Part shown: piece after piece, positions 9,589-17,709 of the stretch
Layout: every line of letters begins with the position of its first letter
How positions within the stretch are numbered: position 1 is the stretch's first letter
Origin: Mycolicibacterium phlei
GTDB taxonomy: Bacteria; Actinomycetota; Actinomycetes; Mycobacteriales; Mycobacteriaceae
DNA length: 64,000 bases
Direction: 5' to 3'
NCBI RefSeq assembly: GCF_001583415.1
Contig: NZ_CP014475.1
Span: forward strand, 4,960,001 to 5,024,000
Notes under the pieces: generated by a model
Database searches by the model: none
The model's input: only the letters and a program-made list of their open reading frames with translations
What the model was told of the DNA's origin: nothing
Program-made: the position numbers and the translations under genes

Positions 9589-9604
9589 GGTGATCTAGAT
9601 CACA
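9589..9604. promoter_or_regulatory. CRP-like palindrome GGTGATCTAGATCACA
   Basis: The site matches the CRP/FNR consensus TGTGA-N6-TCACA at all but the first base, and the central 14 bases are a perfect palindrome. It overlaps the stop codon of the LLM oxidoreductase gene and lies about 210 nt upstream of the histidine kinase start, within a 222-nt non-coding gap (9378-9599) in which nothing else was recognised. If functional it would serve the kinase/regulator operon. The distance makes this uncertain. Confidence 0.35.
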
Positions 9605-10535
9605 CAAGGGCCAATTTCGCGAGCAGCCCGCGGGTGCGGGCGCGCGCCTCGGGATCGGGGTCGAACGGGCTGGCCACAAACTCGTCGACCCCGGCCGCCC
9701 GCAGCTCGGCGAGCCGGTCGGACACCGTCGCCTCGTCGCCGATGATCGCCGCGTCCGCCGGGCCCGCGTAGCCCTCCCGGTCCAGCATGGCCCGGTACGA
9801 CGGCAGCTGGCCGTAGACCGCGAACTCCTCGGCGGCACGGGCCCGGGCGCCGTCGACGTCGTCGGTGACCGAGATCGGCAGCGACGCCACCACCCGCACC
9901 GCACCGGGTTCCCGGCCCGCCTCCTCGGCGGCCCCGCGCAGCGTCGGCCCGATGTGGCCGGCCAGCGTCTTGGGGCCGGTCATCCACGTCATCGTGCCCG
10001 CGGTGCGCCGCCCCGCCAGCCGCAGCATCTGCGGGCCCAGCGCGGCGAGGTAGACGTCGGGCCGCGGCGCGGAGGTGAAGCGCAGCCCGCCGCGCGTCGT
10101 CCAGAACTCGCCCGCGTTGTCGGCGGGTCGCCCGTCGAGCAGCGGCAGCAGCGCGTCGAGGTACTCGCGCATCTGGCGCACCGGCCGGTCGTACGAGATG
10201 CCCCACATGCCCTCGGTCACCAGCCGGTGGCTCATCCCGATACCGAGCGTGAACCGGCCGCCGGCGATCGCGTTGAGCGTCAGCGCGCGCTGCGCCAGCT
10301 GGGTCGGGTGCTGGACTTGGATCGGCAGCACCCCGGACCCGATCTCCAGGGTGTCGATCTCCCGGAACGCGACCGCCAGGATCGTCAGAAGGTCGGGATC
10401 GTAAGGCAATTGGGCCATCCAGACGCGACGGAAGCCGTCGTCGCGCAGCACGGTGAGCCGGGCCAGGGTGGTGTCCACGGGGGAGCCGCCGCCGGTGTCG
10501 TCGAGCAGCCCGATGAGGGAAACGCTGATCCGCAT
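9600..10535 (-). CDS. LLM-class (probably F420-dependent) oxidoreductase
   Basis: The 311-residue protein has the TIM-barrel pattern of luciferase-like monooxygenases: VWMAQLPYDPDLLT, then IEIGSGVLPIQ-type and GGRFTLGIGMSH segments, and a C-terminal GVDEFVASPFD. Mycobacteria carry many such enzymes that use coenzyme F420; the substrate cannot be read from sequence. The ATG at 10535 precedes the conserved MRISVSLIG; ATG codons slightly upstream are possible. It is divergent from the TDT transporter gene with a 38-nt gap. Confidence 0.85.
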   Translation of the reverse strand: MRISVSLIGLLDDTGGGSPVDTTLARLTVLRDDGFRRVWMAQLPYDPDLLTILAVAFREIDTLEIGSGVLPIQVQHPTQLAQRALTLNAIAGGRFTLGIGMSHRLVTEGMWGISYDRPVRQMREYLDALLPLLDGRPADNAGEFWTTRGGLRFTSAPRPDVYLAALGPQMLRLAGRRTAGTMTWMTGPKTLAGHIGPTLRGAAEEAGREPGAVRVVASLPISVTDDVDGARARAAEEFAVYGQLPSYRAMLDREGYAGPADAAIIGDEATVSDRLAELRAAGVDEFVASPFDPDPEARARTRGLLAKLALV

Positions 10536-10573
10536 GCTCCCCATCGAAGCACGCACGGCTGATACTTCACCCC

Positions 10574-11689
10574 GTGACGACTCCTCCCGCCGGTGAGATG
10601 GCCCGGCTGGCGCACCTGGGTCCCAACTGGTTCGCCTCGGTGATGGGCACCGGCATCGTGGCGACGGCGGGTGCGACGCTGCCGCTGCATGTGCCCGGGC
10701 TGACGGTGTTCACCCGGGCGGTGTGGGTGGTCGCCGCGGTGCTGCTGGTGGTGCTGACCGTCGCGGTGATCGTGCAGCGGGTCCGCCATCCGGTGGCCGC
10801 CCGCGGCTACGCGCGTAACCCGCAGATGACGCACTTCTACGGTGCCGCGCCGATGGCGCTGATGACGGTCGCGGCCGGCGCGGTGCTGACCGGCAAGGAT
10901 CTGATCGGCGAGCGGCCCGCGGTGGACCTGGCCTGGGTGCTGTGGACGGCGGGCACGCTGGGCGGGCTGTTCACCGCCGCGACCATCCCGTTCCTGATGT
11001 TCACCCAGCTCGACGTCGAACCCGACGCCGCGTTCGGCGGCTGGCTGATGCCGGTGGTGCCGCCGATGGTGTCGGCCGCCTCGGGTGCGCTGCTCCTGCC
11101 ACACATGGCGCCGGGCACCGGGCGCGCGACGATGCTCTACGGCTGCTACGCGATGTTCGGGCTGTCGCTGATCGCGGGGCTGATCATCATCACGATGATC
11201 TGGAGCCGGCTGGCGCTGTACGGCACGTCGGGCACGGCGCGGGTGCCGACGCTGTGGATCGTGCTGGGCCCACTCGGGCAGGGCATCACCGCGGCGGGGC
11301 TGCTGGGCTCACACGCCGGGCTGGCGGTGGCCCCCGAGCTGGCCGGCGCGATGAACGTCTTCGCGGTGGTGTTCGGGGTGCCGGTATGGGGTTTCGCGGT
11401 GCTGTGGATCGTGCTGGCCACCGAGCTGACCGTGCGCACGATGCGCCGCGGGATGCCGTTCGCGTTGACCTGGTGGAGCCTGACCTTCCCGGTCGGCACG
11501 TTCGTCACCGGGACCGCGCAGCTGGCGGTGCACACCGGGTTGCCGGCGTTCGAGGTCGCCGCCGTCGTCGCCTATGTCGCGCTGCTGGGCACGTGGGCAC
11601 TGGTGGCGGTGCGCACCGCGCGCGGCGGGCTGGCCGGCACGCTGTTCACCCCGCCGCCCGCCGACCCGGTCAAGGCCCGGAAAGGATAA
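10574..11689 (+). CDS. TDT-family transporter (TehA/Mae1 type)
   Basis: The 371-residue integral membrane protein has about ten hydrophobic helices and the N-terminal signature LGPNWFASVMGTGIVA of the tellurite-resistance/dicarboxylate transporter (TDT) family. Members move C4-dicarboxylates, sulfite or small anions; which applies here is unknown. The GTG start at 10574 follows the divergent oxidoreductase gene closely. A bidirectional hairpin terminator follows at 11774-11800. Confidence 0.85.
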   Translation: MTTPPAGEMARLAHLGPNWFASVMGTGIVATAGATLPLHVPGLTVFTRAVWVVAAVLLVVLTVAVIVQRVRHPVAARGYARNPQMTHFYGAAPMALMTVAAGAVLTGKDLIGERPAVDLAWVLWTAGTLGGLFTAATIPFLMFTQLDVEPDAAFGGWLMPVVPPMVSAASGALLLPHMAPGTGRATMLYGCYAMFGLSLIAGLIIITMIWSRLALYGTSGTARVPTLWIVLGPLGQGITAAGLLGSHAGLAVAPELAGAMNVFAVVFGVPVWGFAVLWIVLATELTVRTMRRGMPFALTWWSLTFPVGTFVTGTAQLAVHTGLPAFEVAAVVAYVALLGTWALVAVRTARGGLAGTLFTPPPADPVKARKG

Positions 11690-11773
11690 GAGCCCCGCAC
11701 TGCCGCCGGGTCGGGGGTCTGACGGCAGTACGGAGCTATCCCGTCTATCGGGGCCGTTACGGCGGGTGTTACA

Positions 11774-11800
11774 CCGCCGCGGAAAATTTTTCCGCGGCGG
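11774..11800. terminator. Bidirectional terminator between the TDT gene and fadA2
   Basis: Perfect 13-nt arms (11774-11786 and 11788-11800), each a GC-rich block plus an AAAA/TTTT run, surround a single base. It is placed between two convergent genes. A smaller inverted repeat, ACTGCCG/CGGCAGT, lies just before it at 11699-11729. Confidence 0.8.
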
Positions 11801-11810
11801 CGTCGCGCGG

Positions 11811-13109
11811 TCAGGCCTCGAGGATCGCGGCGACGCCCTGGCCGCCCGCGGCGCAGATTGAGATCAGACCGCGCACCGGCTGGCCGGTCTCCTTCTTCTT
11901 CTCCGCGAGCTGCTTGGCCAACTGGGCGATGATGCGCCCGCCGGTCGCGGCGAACGGATGCCCGGCCGCCAGCGAGGAACCGTTGACGTTGAGCTTGGAC
12001 CGGTCGATCGAGCCGAGCGCCTTGTCCAGGCCGAGCCGCTCCTTGCAGTACTCCTCGGACTCCCACGCCGCCAGCGTCGCCAGCACCACCGACGCGAACG
12101 CCTCGTGGATCTCGTAGAGGTCGAAGTCCTGCAGGGTCAGCCCGTTGCGGGCCAGCAGCCGCGGCACCGCGTAGGTGGGCGCCATCAGCAGGCCGTCGCG
12201 GCCGTTGACGTAGTCCACGGCGGCGGTCTCGGCGTCGACGAAGTACGCCAGCGGCTCGATGCCGTGCGCGGCCGCCCACTCGTCGGTGGCCAGCAGCGCC
12301 ACCGACGCACCGTCGGTCAGCGGGGTGGAGTTGCCGGCGGTCATCGTGGCGTCGCCGAGCTTGACGCCGAACACCGGCTTGAGCTTGGCGAGTTTCTCCA
12401 CCGACGAGTCGGGCCGCAGGTTGTTGTCGCGGTAGAGCCCGAGGAACGGGGTGATCAGGTCGTCGAAGAAGCCGCGGTCATAGGCGGCGGCCATGTTGCG
12501 GTGGCTGGCGGCGGCCAGTTCGTCCTGGTCGACGCGCTTGATGCCCATCTCCTTAGCGGTGACGGCGGCGTGCTCGCCCATCGACATGCCGGTCCGGGGT
12601 TCGCTGTTGACCGGGATCTGCACGCCCAGCGAGGCGGGCAGCTTGCCGACCAACTTGAGCCGTTCGAGGTTGGACTTCGACCGGCGCAGGCCCAGCAGGA
12701 CGCGGCGCAGATCGTCGCCGAAGGCGATGGGCGCGTCGGAGGCGGTGTCCACACCACCGGCTGCCGCCACCTCGTAGCGGCCCGCGGCGATCCCGTCGGC
12801 GGCGGCGATGGCCGCCTGCAGGCCGGTGCCGCAAGCCTGCTGGATGTCGAAGGCCGGGGTGTCCGGGGACAGCGCGCTGCCCAGCACGCATTCGCGGATC
12901 AGGTTGAAGTCGCGGCTGTGCTTGAGCACCGCGCCGCCGATGACCGCGCCCAGCCGTTCACCGGCGAGGTTGAACCGGTCGACGAGGCCGCCGAGGGCGG
13001 CGGTGAACATGTCCTGGTTCGACGCATTGGCGTAGGCGCCGTCGGAGCGGGCGAACGGGATCCGGTTGCCGCCCAGAACGGCGACGCGTCGGCGGGTATC
13101 ACTGGCCAT
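11811..13109 (-). CDS. fadA2: Acetyl-CoA acetyltransferase / thiolase FadA2
   Basis: FadA2 is a thiolase that cleaves or forms 3-ketoacyl-CoA. The 432-residue sequence closely follows M. tuberculosis Rv0243 (RRRVAVLGGNRIPFARSDGAYA). The nucleophile is Cys93 in QQACGTGLQAA; the other active-site elements are EIHEAFAS, GHPFAATGGR and SICAAGGQG. The start at ATG 13109 leaves the conserved N-terminus intact. It is divergent from fabG4 across 46 nt containing a palindromic operator, the same arrangement as in M. tuberculosis. Confidence 0.95.
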   Translation of the reverse strand: MASDTRRRVAVLGGNRIPFARSDGAYANASNQDMFTAALGGLVDRFNLAGERLGAVIGGAVLKHSRDFNLIRECVLGSALSPDTPAFDIQQACGTGLQAAIAAADGIAAGRYEVAAAGGVDTASDAPIAFGDDLRRVLLGLRRSKSNLERLKLVGKLPASLGVQIPVNSEPRTGMSMGEHAAVTAKEMGIKRVDQDELAAASHRNMAAAYDRGFFDDLITPFLGLYRDNNLRPDSSVEKLAKLKPVFGVKLGDATMTAGNSTPLTDGASVALLATDEWAAAHGIEPLAYFVDAETAAVDYVNGRDGLLMAPTYAVPRLLARNGLTLQDFDLYEIHEAFASVVLATLAAWESEEYCKERLGLDKALGSIDRSKLNVNGSSLAAGHPFAATGGRIIAQLAKQLAEKKKETGQPVRGLISICAAGGQGVAAILEA

Positions 13110-13132
13110 GCCGCCCATCGTACCGAGTCTTA

Positions 13133-13146
13133 TTACTCTGGAGTAA
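13133..13146. promoter_or_regulatory. Palindromic operator TTACTCTGGAGTAA in the fadA2/fabG4 divergent promoter
   Basis: The 14-bp element has perfect 6-nt arms (TTACTC/GAGTAA). It is the only conspicuous feature of the 46-nt divergent spacer and ends 9 nt before the fabG4 ATG, so a bound protein would block both promoters. It resembles TTACTGGTGGGTAA at the fadE5 promoter (10 of 14 positions identical, same spacing). A TetR-type repressor is inferred. Confidence 0.6.
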
Positions 13147-13155
13147 GTTCGTGTC

Positions 13156-14505
13156 ATGGCTACCGATCTGTACTCGCAAATCGTTCATTCGGCGCCCGGA
13201 TCGTTCCTCGCCAAGCAGCTCGGTATCCCGCAGCCGGAGACGCTGCGGCGGTACAAGCCGGGCCAGCCGCCGCTGGCCGGCAGCCTGCTCATCGGTGGCG
13301 AGGGCCGGGTGGCCGAACCACTGCGCGCGGCGCTGGCCGAGGACTACGACATCGTCGCCAACAACCTGGGCGGGCGCTGGGCCGACTCGTTCGGCGGGCT
13401 GGTGTACGACGCCACCGGCATCACCGAGCCGGAGGGCCTCAAGGGGCTGTACCAGTTCTTCACCCCGCTGCTGCGCAACCTGGGGCCGTCGGGGCGCATC
13501 GTCGTCATCGGCACCACCCCGGAGGAGGTCAGCGGCCACGAGCGGATCGTGCAGCGCGGGCTGGAGGGCTTCACCCGCTCGCTGGGTAAGGAGCTGCGCC
13601 GCGGCGCGACCGTCAACCTGGTGTACCTGTCCCCGAACGCCAAGACCGCGGCCACCGGCCTGGAGTCGACGCTGCGGTTCCTGCTGTCGGGCAAGTCGGC
13701 CTACGTCGACGGGCAGGTGTTCCGCATCGGCGCCGACGACGCCGCTCCCCCGGCCGACTGGGACAAGCCGCTGGACGGCAAGGTCGCGGTCGTCACGGGT
13801 GCGGCGCGCGGCATCGGCGCGACGATCGCCGAGGTGTTCTCGCGCGACGGCGCCAAGGTGGTGTGCATCGACGTAGAACCCGCCTCGGAGGCACTGCAGC
13901 AGACCGCCTCGAAGGTCGGCGGTACGGCGCTGACGCTGGACGTGACCGCCGCCGACGCCGTCGACAAGATCGCCGAGCACCTGCGCGAGCACTACGACGG
14001 CAAGGCCGACATCCTGGTCAACAACGCGGGCATCACCCGCGACAAGCTGCTGGCCAACATGGACGAGGCCCGCTGGGACGCCGTCATCGCGGTGAATCTC
14101 GTTGCGCCGCTCAACCTCGCCGAGGGTCTGGTGGAGAAGGGTGTCATCGGTGAGGGTGGCCGCATCATCGGGCTGTCGTCGATGGCCGGTATCGCGGGCA
14201 ACCGCGGGCAGACCAACTACGCCACCACCAAGGCCGGGATGATCGGGCTGACCGACACGCTGGCCGAGGCGTACGCCGACAAGAAGATCACCGTCAACGC
14301 GGTGGCGCCGGGCTTCATCGAGACGAAGATGACCGAGGCGATCCCGCTGGTCACCCGCGAGGTGGGGCGGCGACTGAACTCGCTGTACCAGGGCGGTAAG
14401 CCGGTCGACGTCGCCGAGACCATCGCCTACTTCGCCAGCCCCGCGTCCAACGCCGTCACCGGCAACACGGTGCGGGTGTGCGGCCAGGCGTGGCTGGGGG
14501 CCTGA
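13156..14505 (+). CDS. fabG4: 3-oxoacyl-[ACP/CoA] reductase FabG4
   Basis: FabG4 is a high-molecular-weight ketoacyl reductase that converts 3-ketoacyl thioesters to 3-hydroxyacyl thioesters using NADH. The 449-residue length fits the two-domain form: an N-terminal flavodoxin-like domain (about 1-200) and a C-terminal SDR domain with the cofactor loop VVTGAARGIGA (about 214-224), NNAG and the catalytic pattern S-x12-Y-x3-K (SSMAGIAGNRGQTNYATTK). It matches Rv0242c. No clear Shine-Dalgarno sequence precedes the ATG; the operator ends 9 nt upstream, so a leaderless or very short-leader mRNA is possible. htdX follows after one base. Confidence 0.95.
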   Translation: MATDLYSQIVHSAPGSFLAKQLGIPQPETLRRYKPGQPPLAGSLLIGGEGRVAEPLRAALAEDYDIVANNLGGRWADSFGGLVYDATGITEPEGLKGLYQFFTPLLRNLGPSGRIVVIGTTPEEVSGHERIVQRGLEGFTRSLGKELRRGATVNLVYLSPNAKTAATGLESTLRFLLSGKSAYVDGQVFRIGADDAAPPADWDKPLDGKVAVVTGAARGIGATIAEVFSRDGAKVVCIDVEPASEALQQTASKVGGTALTLDVTAADAVDKIAEHLREHYDGKADILVNNAGITRDKLLANMDEARWDAVIAVNLVAPLNLAEGLVEKGVIGEGGRIIGLSSMAGIAGNRGQTNYATTKAGMIGLTDTLAEAYADKKITVNAVAPGFIETKMTEAIPLVTREVGRRLNSLYQGGKPVDVAETIAYFASPASNAVTGNTVRVCGQAWLGA

Positions 14506-14506
14506 C

Positions 14507-15349
14507 GTGTCGCAACCGTCCGGTCTGTTGAACCTGGCGCGGGCGGCGGCGGGTGCGCTGCCGTTCGTGCAGCGCCCGTCGACGCTGCCGAATCGGCGGG
14601 TGACCGCCGACGACGTGGCGATCGACCCGGCCAACGTGGCGGCCTACGCCGCGGTGACGGGGCTGCGGTTCGGTGACCACGTGCCGCTGACGTATCCGTT
14701 CGCACTGACGTTCCCGTCGGTGATGTCGCTGGTCACCGGGTTCGACTTCCCGTTCGCCGCAATGGGTTCGGTGCACATCGAGAACCACATCACCCAGTAC
14801 CGGCCGATCGCGGTGACCGACACGGTGTCGGTGAAGGTGCACGCGGAGAACCTGCGTGAGCACCGGCGCGGTCTCCTGGTCGACATCATCACCGATGTGA
14901 GCGTGGGCACCGAGCAGGCGTGGCATCAGGTGACGACGTTCCTGCACCAGCAGCGCACCAGCCTGTCGGACGAGCCGAAGCCGCCGCCGCAGAAGCAGCC
15001 CAAGCTCGGCCCGCCTAACGCGGTGCTGCGCATCACGCCCGGCCAGATCCGGCACTACGCGTCGGTGGGTGGGGACCACAACCCGATCCACACCAACCCG
15101 GTCGCGGCCAAGCTGTTCGGCTTCCCGACCGTGATCGCGCACGGAATGTTCAGCGCCGCAGCGGTTCTGGCGAACATCGAGGGACAGCTGCCGGATGCGG
15201 TGAAGTACTCGGTGAGGTTCGCCAAGCCGGTGGTGCTGCCCGCCAGCGCCGGGCTGTACGTCGACCGTGTGGCCGACGGCTGGGACCTGACGCTGCGCAA
15301 CCTCAAGAAGGGCGACCCGCACCTGTTCGGGACGGTGCGCGCCCTGTAG
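14507..15349 (+). CDS. htdX: 3-hydroxyacyl-thioester dehydratase HtdX
   Basis: HtdX is a MaoC-like R-specific hydratase/dehydratase, the step that accompanies FabG4. The 280-residue protein has an N-terminal degenerate hotdog and a C-terminal one with the hydratase-2 motif (YASVGGDHNPIH, then FPTVIAHGMFSAA). It corresponds to Rv0241c. The GTG start at 14507 is one base after the fabG4 stop, so the two are co-translated. A long hairpin follows at 15361-15416. Confidence 0.93.
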   Translation: MSQPSGLLNLARAAAGALPFVQRPSTLPNRRVTADDVAIDPANVAAYAAVTGLRFGDHVPLTYPFALTFPSVMSLVTGFDFPFAAMGSVHIENHITQYRPIAVTDTVSVKVHAENLREHRRGLLVDIITDVSVGTEQAWHQVTTFLHQQRTSLSDEPKPPPQKQPKLGPPNAVLRITPGQIRHYASVGGDHNPIHTNPVAAKLFGFPTVIAHGMFSAAAVLANIEGQLPDAVKYSVRFAKPVVLPASAGLYVDRVADGWDLTLRNLKKGDPHLFGTVRAL

Positions 15350-15360
15350 CTCTGCCCCGC

Positions 15361-15416
15361 CGAGACTGCGCACAGATCGCGATCCCACGCGATTTCGCGA
15401 TCTGTGTGCAGTCTCG
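15361..15416. terminator. Long near-perfect stem-loop between htdX and the TetR gene
   Basis: Arms of 22 nt (15361-15382 and 15395-15416) pair with one mismatch (a G-U wobble in RNA) around a 12-nt loop. There is no U-tract. It lies between convergent genes and probably acts as a terminator or mRNA-end stabiliser. Hairpins of the same style occur at 55982-56034 and 58556-58597. Confidence 0.6.
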
Positions 15417-15446
15417 CGTGGGTGGGCGGGCCCTCACCACCACGGC

Positions 15447-16100
15447 CTAGGCTTCGGCCGTCGCCTGGGCGCGGTCGTGCTCGAGATGCTCGCTGTGCTC
15501 GGCGTGTTCGGCGGGGGTGCCCTTCAGGCCGCGCCAGAACAGGTTGATCAGCAGCTCGGCGGCCTCGTTGACGTCGGCATCGCCGGTGGACACCCGCGAC
15601 GCCACCGCCTCGCCCGCGCCCACCAGAGCGACCGCCATCATGTCGAAGTCGGTGTCCGGCTCCGGGTTTCGCGTGCCCGCCCGCAGCAGCCGAGACACCA
15701 GGTCGATGATCCGCTCGCGGCCCTCGCGCACCGTGTGGGCGAACGCCTGCGAACTGGTCGCCTGGCTGTAGAGCACCATCCACGACGCCCGGTTGGCGTC
15801 GATGTAGTTCAGGAACGCCAGAACGGCGGTGCGCAGCAGCTCTTTCGGGCTCTGCTTGAAGTCGATCTGGCTGCGCACCTCGTCGACGAAACGGCCCAAC
15901 TCGCGGTCCAGGCACGCCCCGAACAGCTCCTCCTTGGAGCCGTAGTACAGGTACAGCATGGGTTTGGAGATCTGGGCCTGCGCGGCGATCGCATCCATCG
16001 ACGTCTCGTGATAGCCGTTGACAGAGAAGATCTGCACCGCCGCGTCCAGCATCTGCTGCTCACGCACGGCGCGTGGCAACCGCTTGGTACCTCCGGCCAT
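15447..16100 (-). CDS. TetR-family transcriptional regulator (Rv0238-like)
   Basis: The 217-residue protein has an N-terminal TetR helix-turn-helix (about 15-60: REQQMLDAAVQIFSVNGYHETSMDAIAAQAQISKP in outline) and an all-alpha ligand domain. Position relative to lpqI and htdX matches Rv0238. It is a candidate repressor for the TTACT-type palindromes at fadA2/fabG4 and fadE5, inferred from proximity only. The start at ATG 16100 follows lpqI by 35 nt on the same strand, so co-transcription is likely. The C-terminus is rich in Glu/His. Confidence 0.9.
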   Translation of the reverse strand: MAGGTKRLPRAVREQQMLDAAVQIFSVNGYHETSMDAIAAQAQISKPMLYLYYGSKEELFGACLDRELGRFVDEVRSQIDFKQSPKELLRTAVLAFLNYIDANRASWMVLYSQATSSQAFAHTVREGRERIIDLVSRLLRAGTRNPEPDTDFDMMAVALVGAGEAVASRVSTGDADVNEAAELLINLFWRGLKGTPAEHAEHSEHLEHDRAQATAEA

Positions 16101-16135
16101 TCCACAAGGGTAAGCAATGCGCCGGGGAGACCCGC

Positions 16136-17311
16136 TCAGCAGCGCGGGTTCGGGCCCTTGAGGGCGGCGACGCGCAGCACCGAGGCGTCGACGCTGGACA
16201 TCGACAACTCGCCGGCGGCCACCGCGTCCTCGAGGCGGTCGAGCACCTCGGGCACCTCCGCCGTCGACACCCACAACGCGATGTCGGCGCCGGCCTGCAG
16301 CCCGCGCAGCGCGGCCTCGGCCACCCCGAACCGGTCGGAGATCGCCTGCATCGAGGAGATGTCGTCGGTGAACACCGGCCCGTTGAACGGGGGTCCGCCG
16401 TAGTTGCCGGACCGCAGCAGCGCGTAGGCGTCCGGGCTCAGGCTGGCCGGGACGTTGCCGGTGAGTCCGGGCACCTGCATGTGGCCGACCATCACCCCGA
16501 CCGGTGCCTGGGCGGCCAGCGTGCGGTACGGCACCAGGTCGGTGGCCTGCAGCTCGTCCAGCGGCGGTGTGGTCACCGAGCCGGTGTGGGAGTCGCCGGA
16601 GCCGCGGCCGTGGCCCGGGAAGTGCTTGAGCACCGGCAGCACCCCGGCATCGCGCAGCCCGCGGGCGTAGGCGCCTGCGTAGTCGGTGACCACCGCGGGG
16701 TCCGATCCGAACGAGCGGTCCCCGATCACGGTGTCGGCGGGGGCGTCGGTGACGTCGACGACGGGGGCGAAGTCGATCGTGATGCCGAGGTCGCGCATCG
16801 CCTGACCGCGCTGCCGCGCGATCGCGTACACCTCCTCGACGGAGTCGGTGGCGGCCAGCACCCGCGGGGCGGGCTGGGTCCCGATCAGCGACGCCAGCCG
16901 CGACACCCGGCCGCCCTCCTCGTCGACGCTGACGGCCAGCGGCAGCGGGTCCGTCGAGGCCGCGATCTCGGCGAGCGTGCCGTCCCGCAGCATCGACAGG
17001 TCCGTCCAGCTGCCGATCATGATGCCGCCGACGTGGTGGTCGGTCGCGACGGCGCGGGCGTCGGCGGCGTCGGCGACCCCGACCATCAGCAGCTGCGCGA
17101 GCTTGTCGCGGGTCGACATGGATGCCAGCAGGTCGGCGCCGCTGCCGCAGGCCGGCGCCGTGGGCACGGGCGGTGCGGGCGCCTCGGAGGCGTGTTTGGT
17201 CAGCGGGGCGGCCGTGACGTCCGACGGGGCCGTCTCCGGCGCGGCCGGCGAACAAGCCAGCACCAGACCGGACAGCGCGACCAGTGCGCAGAGCGCTCGG
17301 TTCTTGGCCAT
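16136..17311 (-). CDS. lpqI: Beta-N-acetylhexosaminidase lipoprotein LpqI (NagZ type)
   Basis: LpqI is a family 3 glycosidase that removes N-acetylglucosamine from muropeptides during peptidoglycan recycling. The 391-residue precursor has a lipoprotein signal with lipobox LVLAC (Cys20), then a Thr/Pro-rich linker and the catalytic TIM barrel. KHFPGHGRGSGDSHTG holds the catalytic His/Asp loop and VFTDDISSMQAI the nucleophile Asp. It should be anchored on the outer face of the plasma membrane. It corresponds to Rv0237. An interrupted small frame ends 11 nt upstream (17323-17489). Confidence 0.93.
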   Translation of the reverse strand: MAKNRALCALVALSGLVLACSPAAPETAPSDVTAAPLTKHASEAPAPPVPTAPACGSGADLLASMSTRDKLAQLLMVGVADAADARAVATDHHVGGIMIGSWTDLSMLRDGTLAEIAASTDPLPLAVSVDEEGGRVSRLASLIGTQPAPRVLAATDSVEEVYAIARQRGQAMRDLGITIDFAPVVDVTDAPADTVIGDRSFGSDPAVVTDYAGAYARGLRDAGVLPVLKHFPGHGRGSGDSHTGSVTTPPLDELQATDLVPYRTLAAQAPVGVMVGHMQVPGLTGNVPASLSPDAYALLRSGNYGGPPFNGPVFTDDISSMQAISDRFGVAEAALRGLQAGADIALWVSTAEVPEVLDRLEDAVAAGELSMSSVDASVLRVAALKGPNPRC

Positions 17312-17322
17312 GGGCCTCGACC

Positions 17323-17489
17323 CTAGTAGGAGCGGAAGCTTCGTTCTATCCCATGCTGGTCCAGCCGGGTGCGCTCAGCGCGCATCGCGATGGTCTCGGC
17401 GTGTCGGCACACCAGCGTGAGCGCGTCGCGCAGATCGTGCAGGTCGGCGTCCGCCAGAACACGCGTTCATCTGCGGACACGGCCCGCAT
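17323..17489 (-). pseudogene. Small conserved-looking frame upstream of lpqI, split by a one-base shift
   Basis: From ATG 17489 the frame reads MRAVSADER; a second frame then reads VLADADLHDLRDALTLVC and continues as a charged helix to a TAG at 17325-17323. The total length is 3n+2, so one missing base near 17460-17464 would fuse the two into a protein of about 55 residues. The third codon positions of the downstream part are mostly G/C, as in real genes here. It would sit 11 nt upstream of lpqI in the same direction and diverge from the next small gene. The function is unknown. It could be a real gene with a sequencing error, a decayed gene, or chance. Confidence 0.4.
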
Positions 17490-17504
17490 GCTACTTTTGC
17501 CGAC

Positions 17505-17678
17505 ATGGATCGGTTCCTCGTGCCTGCCGCAGCCAGCATCGTGGTCGGCCTGCTGCTGGGCGCGGCGGCCGTATTCGGTGTGACGCTGATGGTGCAGCAG
17601 GACACGCGGCCTCCGCTGCAGGCGGGCGACCCAGCGTCCTCGGTGCTCAACAGGGTCGAGTACGGCGACCGGACCTGA
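17505..17678 (+). CDS. Small membrane/secreted protein upstream of aftD (Rv0236A-like)
   Basis: The 57-residue protein has one hydrophobic segment (about 6-30: VPAAASIVVGLLLGAAAVFG) followed by a short polar tail, so it is a single-span membrane protein or a secreted peptide. It corresponds in place and size to Rv0236A, which precedes aftD in M. tuberculosis. Its TGA is followed almost immediately by the aftD coding frame, which suggests translational coupling and perhaps a partner role for AftD. That role is inference. Confidence 0.8.
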   Translation: MDRFLVPAAASIVVGLLLGAAAVFGVTLMVQQDTRPPLQAGDPASSVLNRVEYGDRT

Positions 17679-17709
17679 CATCGCGCCGCTCTCGCGGCGC
17701 TGGCTGTGG

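Noticed and set aside
15447..17255. A continuous leftward frame of about 600 codons spanning the TetR and lpqI genes
   Set aside because: The upstream half is the wrong frame of lpqI (low-complexity Arg/Gly/Ala). Only the last 217 codons form a TetR protein with a proper start at 16100.
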